DNA from: Candidatus Gastranaerophilales bacterium
GTDB lineage: Bacteria > Cyanobacteriota > Vampirovibrionia > Gastranaerophilales > Gastranaerophilaceae
Direction: 5' to 3'
NCBI GenBank assembly: GCA_028693235.1
Contig: JAQUVW010000005.1
Coordinates: 62,001-126,000, forward strand
Length of the DNA stretch: 64,000 nt
Positions within the stretch are counted from its first letter, which is position 1. The number at the start of each line of letters is the position of its first letter. The notes under the pieces are model-generated. The model did no database searches. It was not told where the DNA came from and saw only the letters and a list, made by a program, of their open reading frames with translations. Both the position numbers and the translations under genes were made by a program. Positions 8,104 to 15,656 of this stretch are shown here, in pieces.

Positions 8104-9660
8104 ATGTCACTATACAATACGTTTAATATCTCGCAACAAGCGTTGCTTATGAATCAATCGGCTTTGAATGTTGTCAGTAATAACATTGCTAACATGAATA
8201 CTCAAGGTTATTCAAAGCAAAGAGTTGATCAGGTGAACACCGGCTATACGACTATCCGTGGTCTGAATAATAATTACCAAATAGGCGGAGGTGCTCAAAT
8301 AGGCTCTATTCAAAGATATCGTGATTCTTATTTGGATTCGTCTTATCGTCAACAATCTTCGAATTTGAGTTATTATTCTTCTTTGTACCAAAATGCTTCG
8401 GCTATTGAAAATTCTTTAAACGAGCTTGCCGGCAGCGGACTTTCTGATGCTATTTCTCAATTTTTTACAGCAGTTGGTACATTGAACTCTACTCCTGCAG
8501 ATTCTACTGCGAGAGTCAATTTTATCAAAAAAGCAGAGGTCGTTTGTACTCAGTTTAATCAAATAGCCCAAACCTTAACAGATGGAAGAACAAGTGCTGT
8601 CGGTAATACTTCTGACCCGCAAAGTATTTATAACAGCAAGCTTTATATGAATATAAGCGAATTGAACACAAAAATGGAACAATTGGCTGAAATTAATGAC
8701 AATATTGTTCAGTCTTCTGTCGGGAATACAGTGCCAAATGCTCTTTTGGACCAAAGGGATAAATTGTTAGATGAAATCTCTCAACTTGCTCCAATAACTG
8801 TAACTGAAAATGATAACAACTCTGTTAGTATTGATATAAACGGGCTAAGTCTTGTCAAGGGTAATAAAGCAAATAAACTTGATGTAACAATGGGTGATGA
8901 TACAAACCCGACAACTATTCAACTAAAAGACGAAGACGGTAATATTATCAATACAAATGTGAATGATAAATTCACAAAAGGCAGCATTGCTTCGTTTTTA
9001 GAAATCGGCGGTGATGAGGCTGGTGTGCTTTCTTATCAAAGTATGTTAGACCAAATAGATATCCTAGCTAACGAGTTTGCAGGAGCTATAAATGGTATTC
9101 AACAATTTGATGATGGTGCCGGCAAAAAAGCTATGGCAATAGGCTATGATGCAGACGGAAACCAAATTTTGAGTGATTATGCAGGTGCTGGTGGGCTTCC
9201 TCCTATTTTTGATTCTAAAACTGCAGGTGCACCGATTAGTGCCTTAAACATGAAAGTCAGCGACGGTATAGAAGCTGACCACTGGAAAGTAGCTACTGCA
9301 AGAGTCGACACAACGTCTGCAGATTATGACCCAAAAGCTGTCGGTAACAGTGAAAATATTAAGCTTATGGGACAAGTCAGAAACAATTCTATTGCGGGCT
9401 TGAACAATATGAATCCCGAAACATTTTTAACAACTTCTGTTACAAATATGGGTTCGCAAATAGAAACTATTAAATTTAACTATAAGTCAGCAAATTCTTT
9501 ATATCTTTCTTCTAACGAAGAAAGGCAAAGCTGCATCGGTGTAAGTTTGGACGAAGAACTTGTTGATTTGGTTAAATATCAAAGAGCTTACGAAGCTTCA
9601 GCAAGAGTGTTCTCCGTTGCGTCAAGCATAATGGAACAACTTGTAAATTTAGGAAGATAA
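8104..9660 (+). CDS. flgK: Hook-filament junction protein FlgK (HAP1)
   Basis: 518 residues. The N-terminal D0/D1 helix contains ALLMNQSALNVVSNNIANMN and TQGYSKQRV; the C-terminus ends SLDEELVDLVKYQRAYEASARVF then SIMEQLVNLGR, both conserved in FlgK. The middle contains NALLDQRDKLLDEISQLAPI, another family signature, and a variable region (~300-430) that would form the outer domain. It joins hook to filament together with FlgL and is exported through the flagellar gate. An AAAAAGG site is 9 bases before the ATG. Confidence 0.95.
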   Translation: MSLYNTFNISQQALLMNQSALNVVSNNIANMNTQGYSKQRVDQVNTGYTTIRGLNNNYQIGGGAQIGSIQRYRDSYLDSSYRQQSSNLSYYSSLYQNASAIENSLNELAGSGLSDAISQFFTAVGTLNSTPADSTARVNFIKKAEVVCTQFNQIAQTLTDGRTSAVGNTSDPQSIYNSKLYMNISELNTKMEQLAEINDNIVQSSVGNTVPNALLDQRDKLLDEISQLAPITVTENDNNSVSIDINGLSLVKGNKANKLDVTMGDDTNPTTIQLKDEDGNIINTNVNDKFTKGSIASFLEIGGDEAGVLSYQSMLDQIDILANEFAGAINGIQQFDDGAGKKAMAIGYDADGNQILSDYAGAGGLPPIFDSKTAGAPISALNMKVSDGIEADHWKVATARVDTTSADYDPKAVGNSENIKLMGQVRNNSIAGLNNMNPETFLTTSVTNMGSQIETIKFNYKSANSLYLSSNEERQSCIGVSLDEELVDLVKYQRAYEASARVFSVASSIMEQLVNLGR

Positions 9661-9680
9661 TAAAAACGAGGTAATACAGG

Positions 9681-10637
9681 ATGTATGTTAGAACAACTAC
9701 GCTAGGGACAAGCGACAGATTAGTTTCTCAAATGATGGCTAATCAATCAGCCTTGTTGAACACACAAATACAACTTTCATCTCAAAAAAGAATTAACAGA
9801 CCGTCTGATGATTGTGTAGATGCTGCTCAAATCTTATCTTTGGGGCGTCAACAAGATAAAATATCAACTTATAAAGACAATATTAATACCGCAAGAGAAC
9901 AGATTAATATGTTGGATAGTTCTTTGGCTCAAGTTATTAATGTTGCACAAAGAGCAAATGAACTTGCTGTTCAAGGTTCAAACGGTGTTTATTCAAAAGA
10001 CCAATTGGGTGCGATAAAAACTGAAATCGACCAGATTACGGCGTCTGTAATGGACTTTGCAAACACTCAATATAACGGTCAATATATCTTTGCGGGCAAC
10101 AATGTGTCTTCACCTGCTTATACGAAAGGTGCAGATGGCTCTATTGTTTACCAAGGCTCATCAGGTTCTCAAGATTCCGGCAGAACTATGGAAATTATGG
10201 AAGGCACCTATTTAGCGTTGAATGTAAACGGTTCTGATGTGTTTGGCAGTTTTACACCCTCTGATACTACAGTTGATCCGGCAATCCCTTCTCAAGGTTC
10301 GGGTTTATTTAAGGCTTTAGGTGATTTGAGCGAATCTTTAGCGTTAGATCCTCCTGATTCTCAAAAAATCAGTGAGAGTATCGGTACTATTAAAGACGGA
10401 TTGAATACAATAAATAACGTTAGAACCGAATACGGCTCTTATGCTTCTACCAGACTTAATATGACGGAGTCTTATTTGACGGATTTGTCATTGTCTGTTA
10501 CAGAACAACGTTCGAATTTAGAAGATTTGGATATGATTCAAGCAATTACTGATTATAGTAATGAAAATTATGCTTATCAGGCATCTTTGTCTTCTGTTTC
10601 TAAAACAATGCAAATTTCACTCTTAAATTATATTTAA
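9681..10637 (+). CDS. flgL: Hook-filament junction protein FlgL (HAP3)
   Basis: 318 residues, a flagellin-like fold. The N-terminal segment has the conserved KRINRPSDD motif, then two long helices (ARANELAVQGSNG equivalent and FANTQYNGQYIFAGN), and the C-terminal helix NLEDLDMIQAITDYSNENYAYQASL ends as in FlgL. It is last in the rod-to-junction operon and is followed by a rho-independent terminator. No flagellin gene itself is in the window. ACGAGG lies upstream of the ATG. Confidence 0.94.
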   Translation: MYVRTTTLGTSDRLVSQMMANQSALLNTQIQLSSQKRINRPSDDCVDAAQILSLGRQQDKISTYKDNINTAREQINMLDSSLAQVINVAQRANELAVQGSNGVYSKDQLGAIKTEIDQITASVMDFANTQYNGQYIFAGNNVSSPAYTKGADGSIVYQGSSGSQDSGRTMEIMEGTYLALNVNGSDVFGSFTPSDTTVDPAIPSQGSGLFKALGDLSESLALDPPDSQKISESIGTIKDGLNTINNVRTEYGSYASTRLNMTESYLTDLSLSVTEQRSNLEDLDMIQAITDYSNENYAYQASLSSVSKTMQISLLNYI

Positions 10638-10676
10638 ACAAATTTGCAAGAATAAAAGTTAAACTTACCATTTTGT

Positions 10677-10712
10677 AGAGGCTCTATGCCTCTTTTTATT
10701 TGTTTGTTTTTT
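10677..10712 (+). terminator. Rho-independent terminator after flgL
   Basis: AGAGGC (10677-10682), five-base loop TCTAT and GCCTCT (10688-10693) form a perfect stem, followed by a T-rich tail (TTTTATTTGTTTG). It closes the flgF-flgL operon. The surrounding bases are also part of the inverted match to the operon leader near 2102-2146. Confidence 0.85.
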
Positions 10713-10759
10713 AAAAATAAAAAGTAGATTAAATCTCCGTTGTGGTTTATAATCAGATA

Positions 10760-12589
10760 ATGCTTCAAAAGAATTTAAGTGCATTAAAAAAATATTCACC
10801 CAAAATTGCTGATAAAATTGAGCAAATTTCAATAGAAGATGCGGCAAAAAATATCAGTGTTCATCAAGCAAAATCAGGTGATTTAGTGATTGCTAAAGAT
10901 GGTATTGCTTTGGAAAGTTTGGAAAATCCGATTGAAAACTCTAAAAATGTTTGGGATTCAATCGTAAAAGCACCTTTGACTAAAAATGATTTTGTCATTA
11001 TTTATGGGCTTGGACTCGGGTATTTGTTGAAAAGAACATATATAAGTTGTCCTTCAAGAATTGTCGTTTATGAGCCGTTTGTTGAGGTTTTAAGATTTGT
11101 TTTAGAGTATGTGGATTTTTCTGCTGTATTGTCTTCGGGGCGAGTTTTTTTCGCTGAAGATGCTAATTCGGTAAATGATTTTGTAAATGATAGATTTTTG
11201 ACTTCTGATAGAGTTGAGGTTGTCTATCCTGAGGCTTATGCGGCAAGATTTTCGCAAGAAGTTATAGATTTCAGCACCAAGATTTTTGAAACTTGCACGT
11301 CAAAAATTTCTGATGTGAATACAATCAAACGTCTTAGCGGTAAATGGGTCGGTAATTTTATTCAAAATATAAAAAAACTTGACGGAGCTGTTCCTTTATC
11401 TTGTTTCAGAGATAAATATCAAGGCAAAACTGCCGTTATTCTAGGTGCAGGACCTTCTTTGAGAACAAATTTTGAGTATATAAAAAAAAATAAAGACAAA
11501 TTTGTGATTTTTGCTGTAAATAAAGTTTGTGATTTTTTGGCAGAACAAAATTTTATACCTGATTTTATGGTTGTTGCTGATGCTGAATTTGTAGAGTTTT
11601 CTATGCGGCATTATACAAATTTAACCGAGAAGGTTAATTTGATTGCTTCTCCAAAAGTCGATAGTGCAACTTACAATTTGAAATATGCTTCTAAAATATT
11701 ATTTTTGCTGGAGAATGATTCAATTAGCGTGGATTTGAAAAAACATTTTGATGCGATTTCTTTATCGGCAACAGCCGGTACAGGCGTTGCTCAGTGCTAT
11801 TTTGCTGCAACTGAAATGGGATTTAAAAATCTTATTTTCGCAGGTGTTGATTTGGCTTTCAAAGACGGCGAAATATATGCCGGTAGAAAAGTGGACTTGG
11901 AAACAGAATCAGGGAATTTGAATTTTAAACAAGACCATCCCGATAAGGTTTATTTGAGTACAAAAGGTCTTAGGGAAATTATTGCTCACAACGGGCAAAA
12001 GGTTTTGACCCGTGACGATTATCTTGTTTTTATCAATCAATTATCTTCTATTTTTCAACAAGATAAAATACACAATCTTTATAATGTAACAAACTTTGGA
12101 GCAAATATTTCAGGCATGAAATATTTGGATTTCGAAAGTGTTTTAAGCGAATTAAATCTTAAAGATGATGACGGTACTATTGATGTCGAGTTTGTTGTCA
12201 ATCAAAATCAGTTTTTATCTAAAGAAATAGTTCAGTATTGGCGAGAACTTTCAGAAAATGAAAAGATAAATATTACAAATCAAAGGGACATCTTGGCTGA
12301 TTGGGTATCTAAGCGGTTTACACTTGTGAATGATATTTCAAAAAGTGAAAATTTTGAACAACAGCTATGCTTACAAATTAAAAATGAAGAATTGATTATT
12401 GTAAAAAAACTTATGTCGGATTTGTTTTTGCAAGAGGCTTTGCAAGGCTATATTTGCTCGTTTTCGGATTTGAATGCTCCAAAATATGACGGAGATTTGA
12501 ATGCACTAAAAAATGCTCGAATAAAGGGTATGATTTTGTTTGAACAAATGTTGAACATGATGAATATTCTATTAGAAAAATTTTTATAA
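10760..12589 (+). CDS. Maf-type motility accessory glycosyltransferase (DUF115 family)
   Basis: 609 residues from the ATG at 10760 (a GTG at 10742 is the alternative). The central domain (~residues 220-400) has TAVILGAGPSLRTNFEYI, then PDFMVVADAEFVEF and SATAGTGVAQCYFAATEMGFKNLIFAGVDLAF, the nucleotide-sugar-binding pattern of the DUF115/MptE-like Maf enzymes. In Campylobacter, Helicobacter and Aeromonas these transfer nonulosonic acids onto flagellin. The N- and C-terminal regions are variable. It lies between the two flagellar operons, so modification of flagellin or of a junction protein is plausible. TATAAT at 10748-10753 could be a -10 box, which would give a very short or leaderless mRNA. 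Confidence 0.82.
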   Translation: MLQKNLSALKKYSPKIADKIEQISIEDAAKNISVHQAKSGDLVIAKDGIALESLENPIENSKNVWDSIVKAPLTKNDFVIIYGLGLGYLLKRTYISCPSRIVVYEPFVEVLRFVLEYVDFSAVLSSGRVFFAEDANSVNDFVNDRFLTSDRVEVVYPEAYAARFSQEVIDFSTKIFETCTSKISDVNTIKRLSGKWVGNFIQNIKKLDGAVPLSCFRDKYQGKTAVILGAGPSLRTNFEYIKKNKDKFVIFAVNKVCDFLAEQNFIPDFMVVADAEFVEFSMRHYTNLTEKVNLIASPKVDSATYNLKYASKILFLLENDSISVDLKKHFDAISLSATAGTGVAQCYFAATEMGFKNLIFAGVDLAFKDGEIYAGRKVDLETESGNLNFKQDHPDKVYLSTKGLREIIAHNGQKVLTRDDYLVFINQLSSIFQQDKIHNLYNVTNFGANISGMKYLDFESVLSELNLKDDDGTIDVEFVVNQNQFLSKEIVQYWRELSENEKINITNQRDILADWVSKRFTLVNDISKSENFEQQLCLQIKNEELIIVKKLMSDLFLQEALQGYICSFSDLNAPKYDGDLNALKNARIKGMILFEQMLNMMNILLEKFL

Positions 12590-12620
12590 AACAGAGTCTT
12601 GGTAAAAGGCTAAAAACTAT

Positions 12621-12635
12621 CTTAATATGATTAAG
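12621..12635. promoter_or_regulatory. Perfect palindrome upstream of fliP (CTTAAT-ATG-ATTAAG)
   Basis: A 15-base perfect inverted repeat with 6-base arms about 100 bases before the fliP start. A second inverted repeat, TATGTC-TATT-GACATA, lies at 12691-12706. Their position in front of the export-gate operon suggests a regulator site or mRNA hairpin, but no regulator is identified and chance palindromes are common in AT-rich DNA. Confidence 0.25.
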
Positions 12636-12734
12636 AACGGTAAAGAATTCGGAAAAAACTGATGTATGGCGTATGATATTATTGAGTATTTATGTCTATT
12701 GACATACGTCGTAATTGAGGAGGAAATAATTCCG

Positions 12735-13496
12735 ATGAATTTTATAAAAAAGTATGCAAAAATACTGTGTACTTTGCTGGTTAGTTTTTTAACGCCGCTT
12801 GCCGCTTCTGCTGCAGTGACTTTCCCGACGGTTACTGTCGGTATGACAAATGCAAATACACCGCAAGAATTTACTCAAGGAGTGCAAATTCTTGTCTTAA
12901 TGACAGTCTTGACGCTTGCTCCAAGTATATTGATTATGACGACGGCATTTATCAGGATTATAATTGTGCTTGCTTTGACCAGACAAGCGATTGGTACGGC
13001 TTCGTTACCACCGAATCAGGTCTTGGCGGGATTGGCAATTATTTTAACTTTCTTTGTTATGGCTCCTACGATTAATCAAATTAACACCAATGCAGTTCAA
13101 CCGTATTTGAATAATCAGATTACCCAGCAGGTTGCGATAGAAAAAGCAGTTATGCCCCTGCGTGAGTTTATGATTAAGCACACGGAAGAAAAGGAAATCG
13201 CATTGTTCTGCAATATGGCAAAGCTGGAACGTCCCAAAAATTGGAATGATGTTCCTACTTATATTATATTGCCGTCATTTGTTTTGAGCGAATTGAAAGT
13301 AGCTTTTACAATTGGGTTTGTTATCTTCCTTCCGTTTTTGGTCATTGATATGATAGTTTCGAGTATTTTGGTATCTATGGGTATGTTGTTCTTGCCTCCT
13401 ACGGTCGTTGCAACACCGTTTAAGCTCATTTTATTCGTCATGATAGATGGTTGGTACCTTATTACGAAATCGCTTCTTGAAAGCTTTGTGGTATAG
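12735..13496 (+). CDS. fliP: Flagellar export gate protein FliP
   Basis: 253 residues from the ATG at 12735, chosen because GAGGAGG is 11 bases upstream and the protein then begins with a signal peptide (MNFIKKYAKILCTLLVSFL), as FliP does. Conserved segments: VLMTVLTLAPSILIMTTAFIRIIIVLALTRQAIG, then PPNQVLAGLAIILTFFVMAPT, PSFVLSELKVAFTIGFVIFLPFLVIDMIVSSIL and SMGMLFLPPTVVATPFKLILFV. FliP forms the pentameric core of the FliPQR gate. No separate fliO is seen before it. Four-helix membrane topology is evident. Confidence 0.95.
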   Translation: MNFIKKYAKILCTLLVSFLTPLAASAAVTFPTVTVGMTNANTPQEFTQGVQILVLMTVLTLAPSILIMTTAFIRIIIVLALTRQAIGTASLPPNQVLAGLAIILTFFVMAPTINQINTNAVQPYLNNQITQQVAIEKAVMPLREFMIKHTEEKEIALFCNMAKLERPKNWNDVPTYIILPSFVLSELKVAFTIGFVIFLPFLVIDMIVSSILVSMGMLFLPPTVVATPFKLILFVMIDGWYLITKSLLESFVV

Positions 13497-13504
13497 GAGG
13501 AAAG

Positions 13505-13774
13505 ATGGATCAAGCTCAGCTATTGACTCTAATACAGAGTGTTTTGGTATTGATTATGATTTTGTCAGCCCCCGTGCTTATTGTTAGTGTTGTGGTTGGT
13601 CTGATAATAAGTATCTTTCAGTCTGTAACTCAAATACAAGAATCAACTTTGACATTTGTGCCGAAAATTATCGCAGGTATTTTGACTTTGATTGTGTCAT
13701 TGCCGTGGATGATGAATGTGTTTATTGACCATGTGAATGACTGGTTTGACAAAATTCAAGTATTTATTAGATAG
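13505..13774 (+). CDS. fliQ: Flagellar export gate protein FliQ
   Basis: 89 residues, two transmembrane helices separated by a short polar turn. The segment SAPVLIVSVVVGLIISIFQSVTQIQESTLTFVPKI is the canonical FliQ motif, and the ending (SLPWMMNVFIDHVNDWF) is typical. Four copies wrap the FliP/FliR core. AGGAGG directly precedes the ATG, 9 bases after the fliP stop. Confidence 0.95.
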   Translation: MDQAQLLTLIQSVLVLIMILSAPVLIVSVVVGLIISIFQSVTQIQESTLTFVPKIIAGILTLIVSLPWMMNVFIDHVNDWFDKIQVFIR

Positions 13775-13790
13775 GATAAAAACAGAGAGA

Positions 13791-14570
13791 ATGGAGTTAA
13801 TAGAGCTATTATCGGTTAAAAATATAGTCGGCTTTCTCCTCGTATTGACAAGGTTGAGCGGGATGATTTTTTCTGCTCCGTTATTCTCAACTTATCCTAT
13901 TCCTACACAGGTAAAAATTTGGCTGGTGGCGTTGGTAGCTTTTATTATGTACCCGATGGTATCGGTTCATAGCGGGTTTTCTGTTCCAAACTCTATGCCA
14001 GAGATGATTTTGTATATGGCTAAAGAATTTGGAGTCGGTTTTTTAATTGGGTATCTTGCAAATTTTATTTTTGCGGGGATTCAAATGGGCGGTCAACTTT
14101 TGTCAATCCAGCTTGGTTTGTCGATGAGTAACGTTTTGGACCCTGTTTCTCAGTCGCAATCTCCTGTTTTGGGTGAGTTTTATATATTGATGACAGCTAT
14201 GATTTTTTTGGGGCTAAATGCTTATCAGTGGCTCTTTGCTGCTGTGTATCAAAGTTTTGTAAAAATCCCTCCGGGGCTTGATTTTCTTTATACGCCTGTG
14301 TTGGTCGAGCAGGTTATAAGGATGGGTGCTCAGATGTTTGAAATCGCTATGGGAGTTGTACTTCCTATATTTTGCGTGCTGTTTATTTTAGAGGTTCTGA
14401 TTGGTGTTTTGGCTAAAATGATTCCTCAAATGAATATATTTATGGTTGCCATTCCTTTAAAGATATTTTTAGGGTTATTTTTGATGATAATATTTTTAGA
14501 CCCGATGGCGACTTATGTCAATAATTTGATTACAACCCAAATGGTTACAATAGTTAAAATGTTTATGTGA
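13791..14570 (+). CDS. fliR: Flagellar export gate protein FliR
   Basis: 259 residues from the ATG at 13791. A longer frame from 13737 would overlap fliQ, while the conserved start (FLLVLTRLSGMIFSAPLFSTYPIPTQVKI) begins shortly after 13791. Later motifs include VGFLIGYLANFIFAGIQMGGQLLSIQLGLSMSNVLDP and VLIGVLAKMIPQMNIFMVAIPLKI, diagnostic of FliR. It has about six hydrophobic helices and closes the FliPQR gate in the inner membrane. It ends 7 bases before the flhB ATG. Confidence 0.94.
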   Translation: MELIELLSVKNIVGFLLVLTRLSGMIFSAPLFSTYPIPTQVKIWLVALVAFIMYPMVSVHSGFSVPNSMPEMILYMAKEFGVGFLIGYLANFIFAGIQMGGQLLSIQLGLSMSNVLDPVSQSQSPVLGEFYILMTAMIFLGLNAYQWLFAAVYQSFVKIPPGLDFLYTPVLVEQVIRMGAQMFEIAMGVVLPIFCVLFILEVLIGVLAKMIPQMNIFMVAIPLKIFLGLFLMIIFLDPMATYVNNLITTQMVTIVKMFM

Positions 14571-14576
14571 GGATAG

Positions 14577-15650
14577 ATGAGCTCAGAAAGAACCGAAGCT
14601 GCTACTCCTCGAAAACGGAACGAGGAACGAAAAAAAGGAAATATCTCAAAAAGTCAGGATTTGAGTTCTGCTTTAACTCTTTCTGTTGCCTTGGGGCTTT
14701 TGGTTGCAATGTCGGGGATGATAATGTCCGATTTGCAGGCACTTTTGTATGATACGTTTACTCATTTGAATCCAAAAACTATTGAAAGCAAGAATATCCT
14801 TGCTTTGATGGAGCCTTATGCCATTGCAACTGCAAAAATTGTTCTGCCTTTTTTAGTTACATTAATGATATTTGCGGCTATTGTTATAAGGTTGCAAGTG
14901 GGGGCGTTGTTTGCTCCTGAGAAAATTAAGCCTGATATTAAAAAATTCAGTCCTTCTCAAATAGTTAGCTCATTAAAAAAAATGCTTAATCCTTTTGAAG
15001 TTAGAAATATGGTGGAACTTTCAAAAAATCTTCTCAAAGTTGCTATTGTAGGCGGGGTTGGATATTCTGTCTTTAATTCAAGGAAGGACGAACTCTTTGG
15101 GCTTGTTGGGTCTGATGTGACGGTAGCTTTTCCTGTAATGGGAAGCATTTTGGTAAATATGCTTATTAACATGTGTGTCGTTATGTTGATTATGGGGCTT
15201 ATTGATAGAAAATACCAAGACTATGAGTATGAAAAATCAATCAAAATGACAAAACAAGAGGTCAAAGACGAGTTTAAAAATATGGAAGGTGACCCAAAAA
15301 TTAAACAAAAAATCAAAGCCGCTCAAATGCAGATGATGAAACAAAAAATGATGGCAAATATTCCGCAGGCAGATGTTGTTGTTACAAATCCTACTCATTA
15401 TGCTGTTGCTATTAAATATGATAGGGTCAACTCTGTTGCACCTATGGTTGTTGCGAAAGGTGTTGATTATATGGCGTTTAAAATCCGTGAAATCGCTCAA
15501 AATAATCATGTTCCTATTGTGGAAAATAAGCCTTTAGCTCGTTCGCTTTACAAATTGGTTCCCGTAGATGGTATGATTCCGGCGGATTTATATGTAGCAG
15601 TAGCCGAAGTTCTTGCTTATGTATATAATAAGAATAAGGGGAAGAATTAG
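14577..15650 (+). CDS. flhB: Flagellar export specificity switch FlhB
   Basis: 357 residues. The N-terminus SSERTEAATPRKRNEERKKGNISKSQDL is the conserved cytosolic start, followed by four transmembrane segments. The cytosolic domain has KMTKQEVKDEFKNMEGDP, and the autocleavage motif NPTH at residues 271-274 within VVVTNPTHYAVAIKY; it ends with ENKPLARSLYKLVPVDGMIPADLYVAVAEVLAYVY. Self-cleavage at N|PTH changes the export substrate from rod/hook to filament type. GAGGA lies at the end of fliR. Confidence 0.97.
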   Translation: MSSERTEAATPRKRNEERKKGNISKSQDLSSALTLSVALGLLVAMSGMIMSDLQALLYDTFTHLNPKTIESKNILALMEPYAIATAKIVLPFLVTLMIFAAIVIRLQVGALFAPEKIKPDIKKFSPSQIVSSLKKMLNPFEVRNMVELSKNLLKVAIVGGVGYSVFNSRKDELFGLVGSDVTVAFPVMGSILVNMLINMCVVMLIMGLIDRKYQDYEYEKSIKMTKQEVKDEFKNMEGDPKIKQKIKAAQMQMMKQKMMANIPQADVVVTNPTHYAVAIKYDRVNSVAPMVVAKGVDYMAFKIREIAQNNHVPIVENKPLARSLYKLVPVDGMIPADLYVAVAEVLAYVYNKNKGKN

Positions 15651-15656
15651 CACAAG

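Noticed and set aside
2102-10692. Ends of a composite transposon
   Set aside because: No transposase or target-site duplication is visible and the region inside is a standard flagellar operon.
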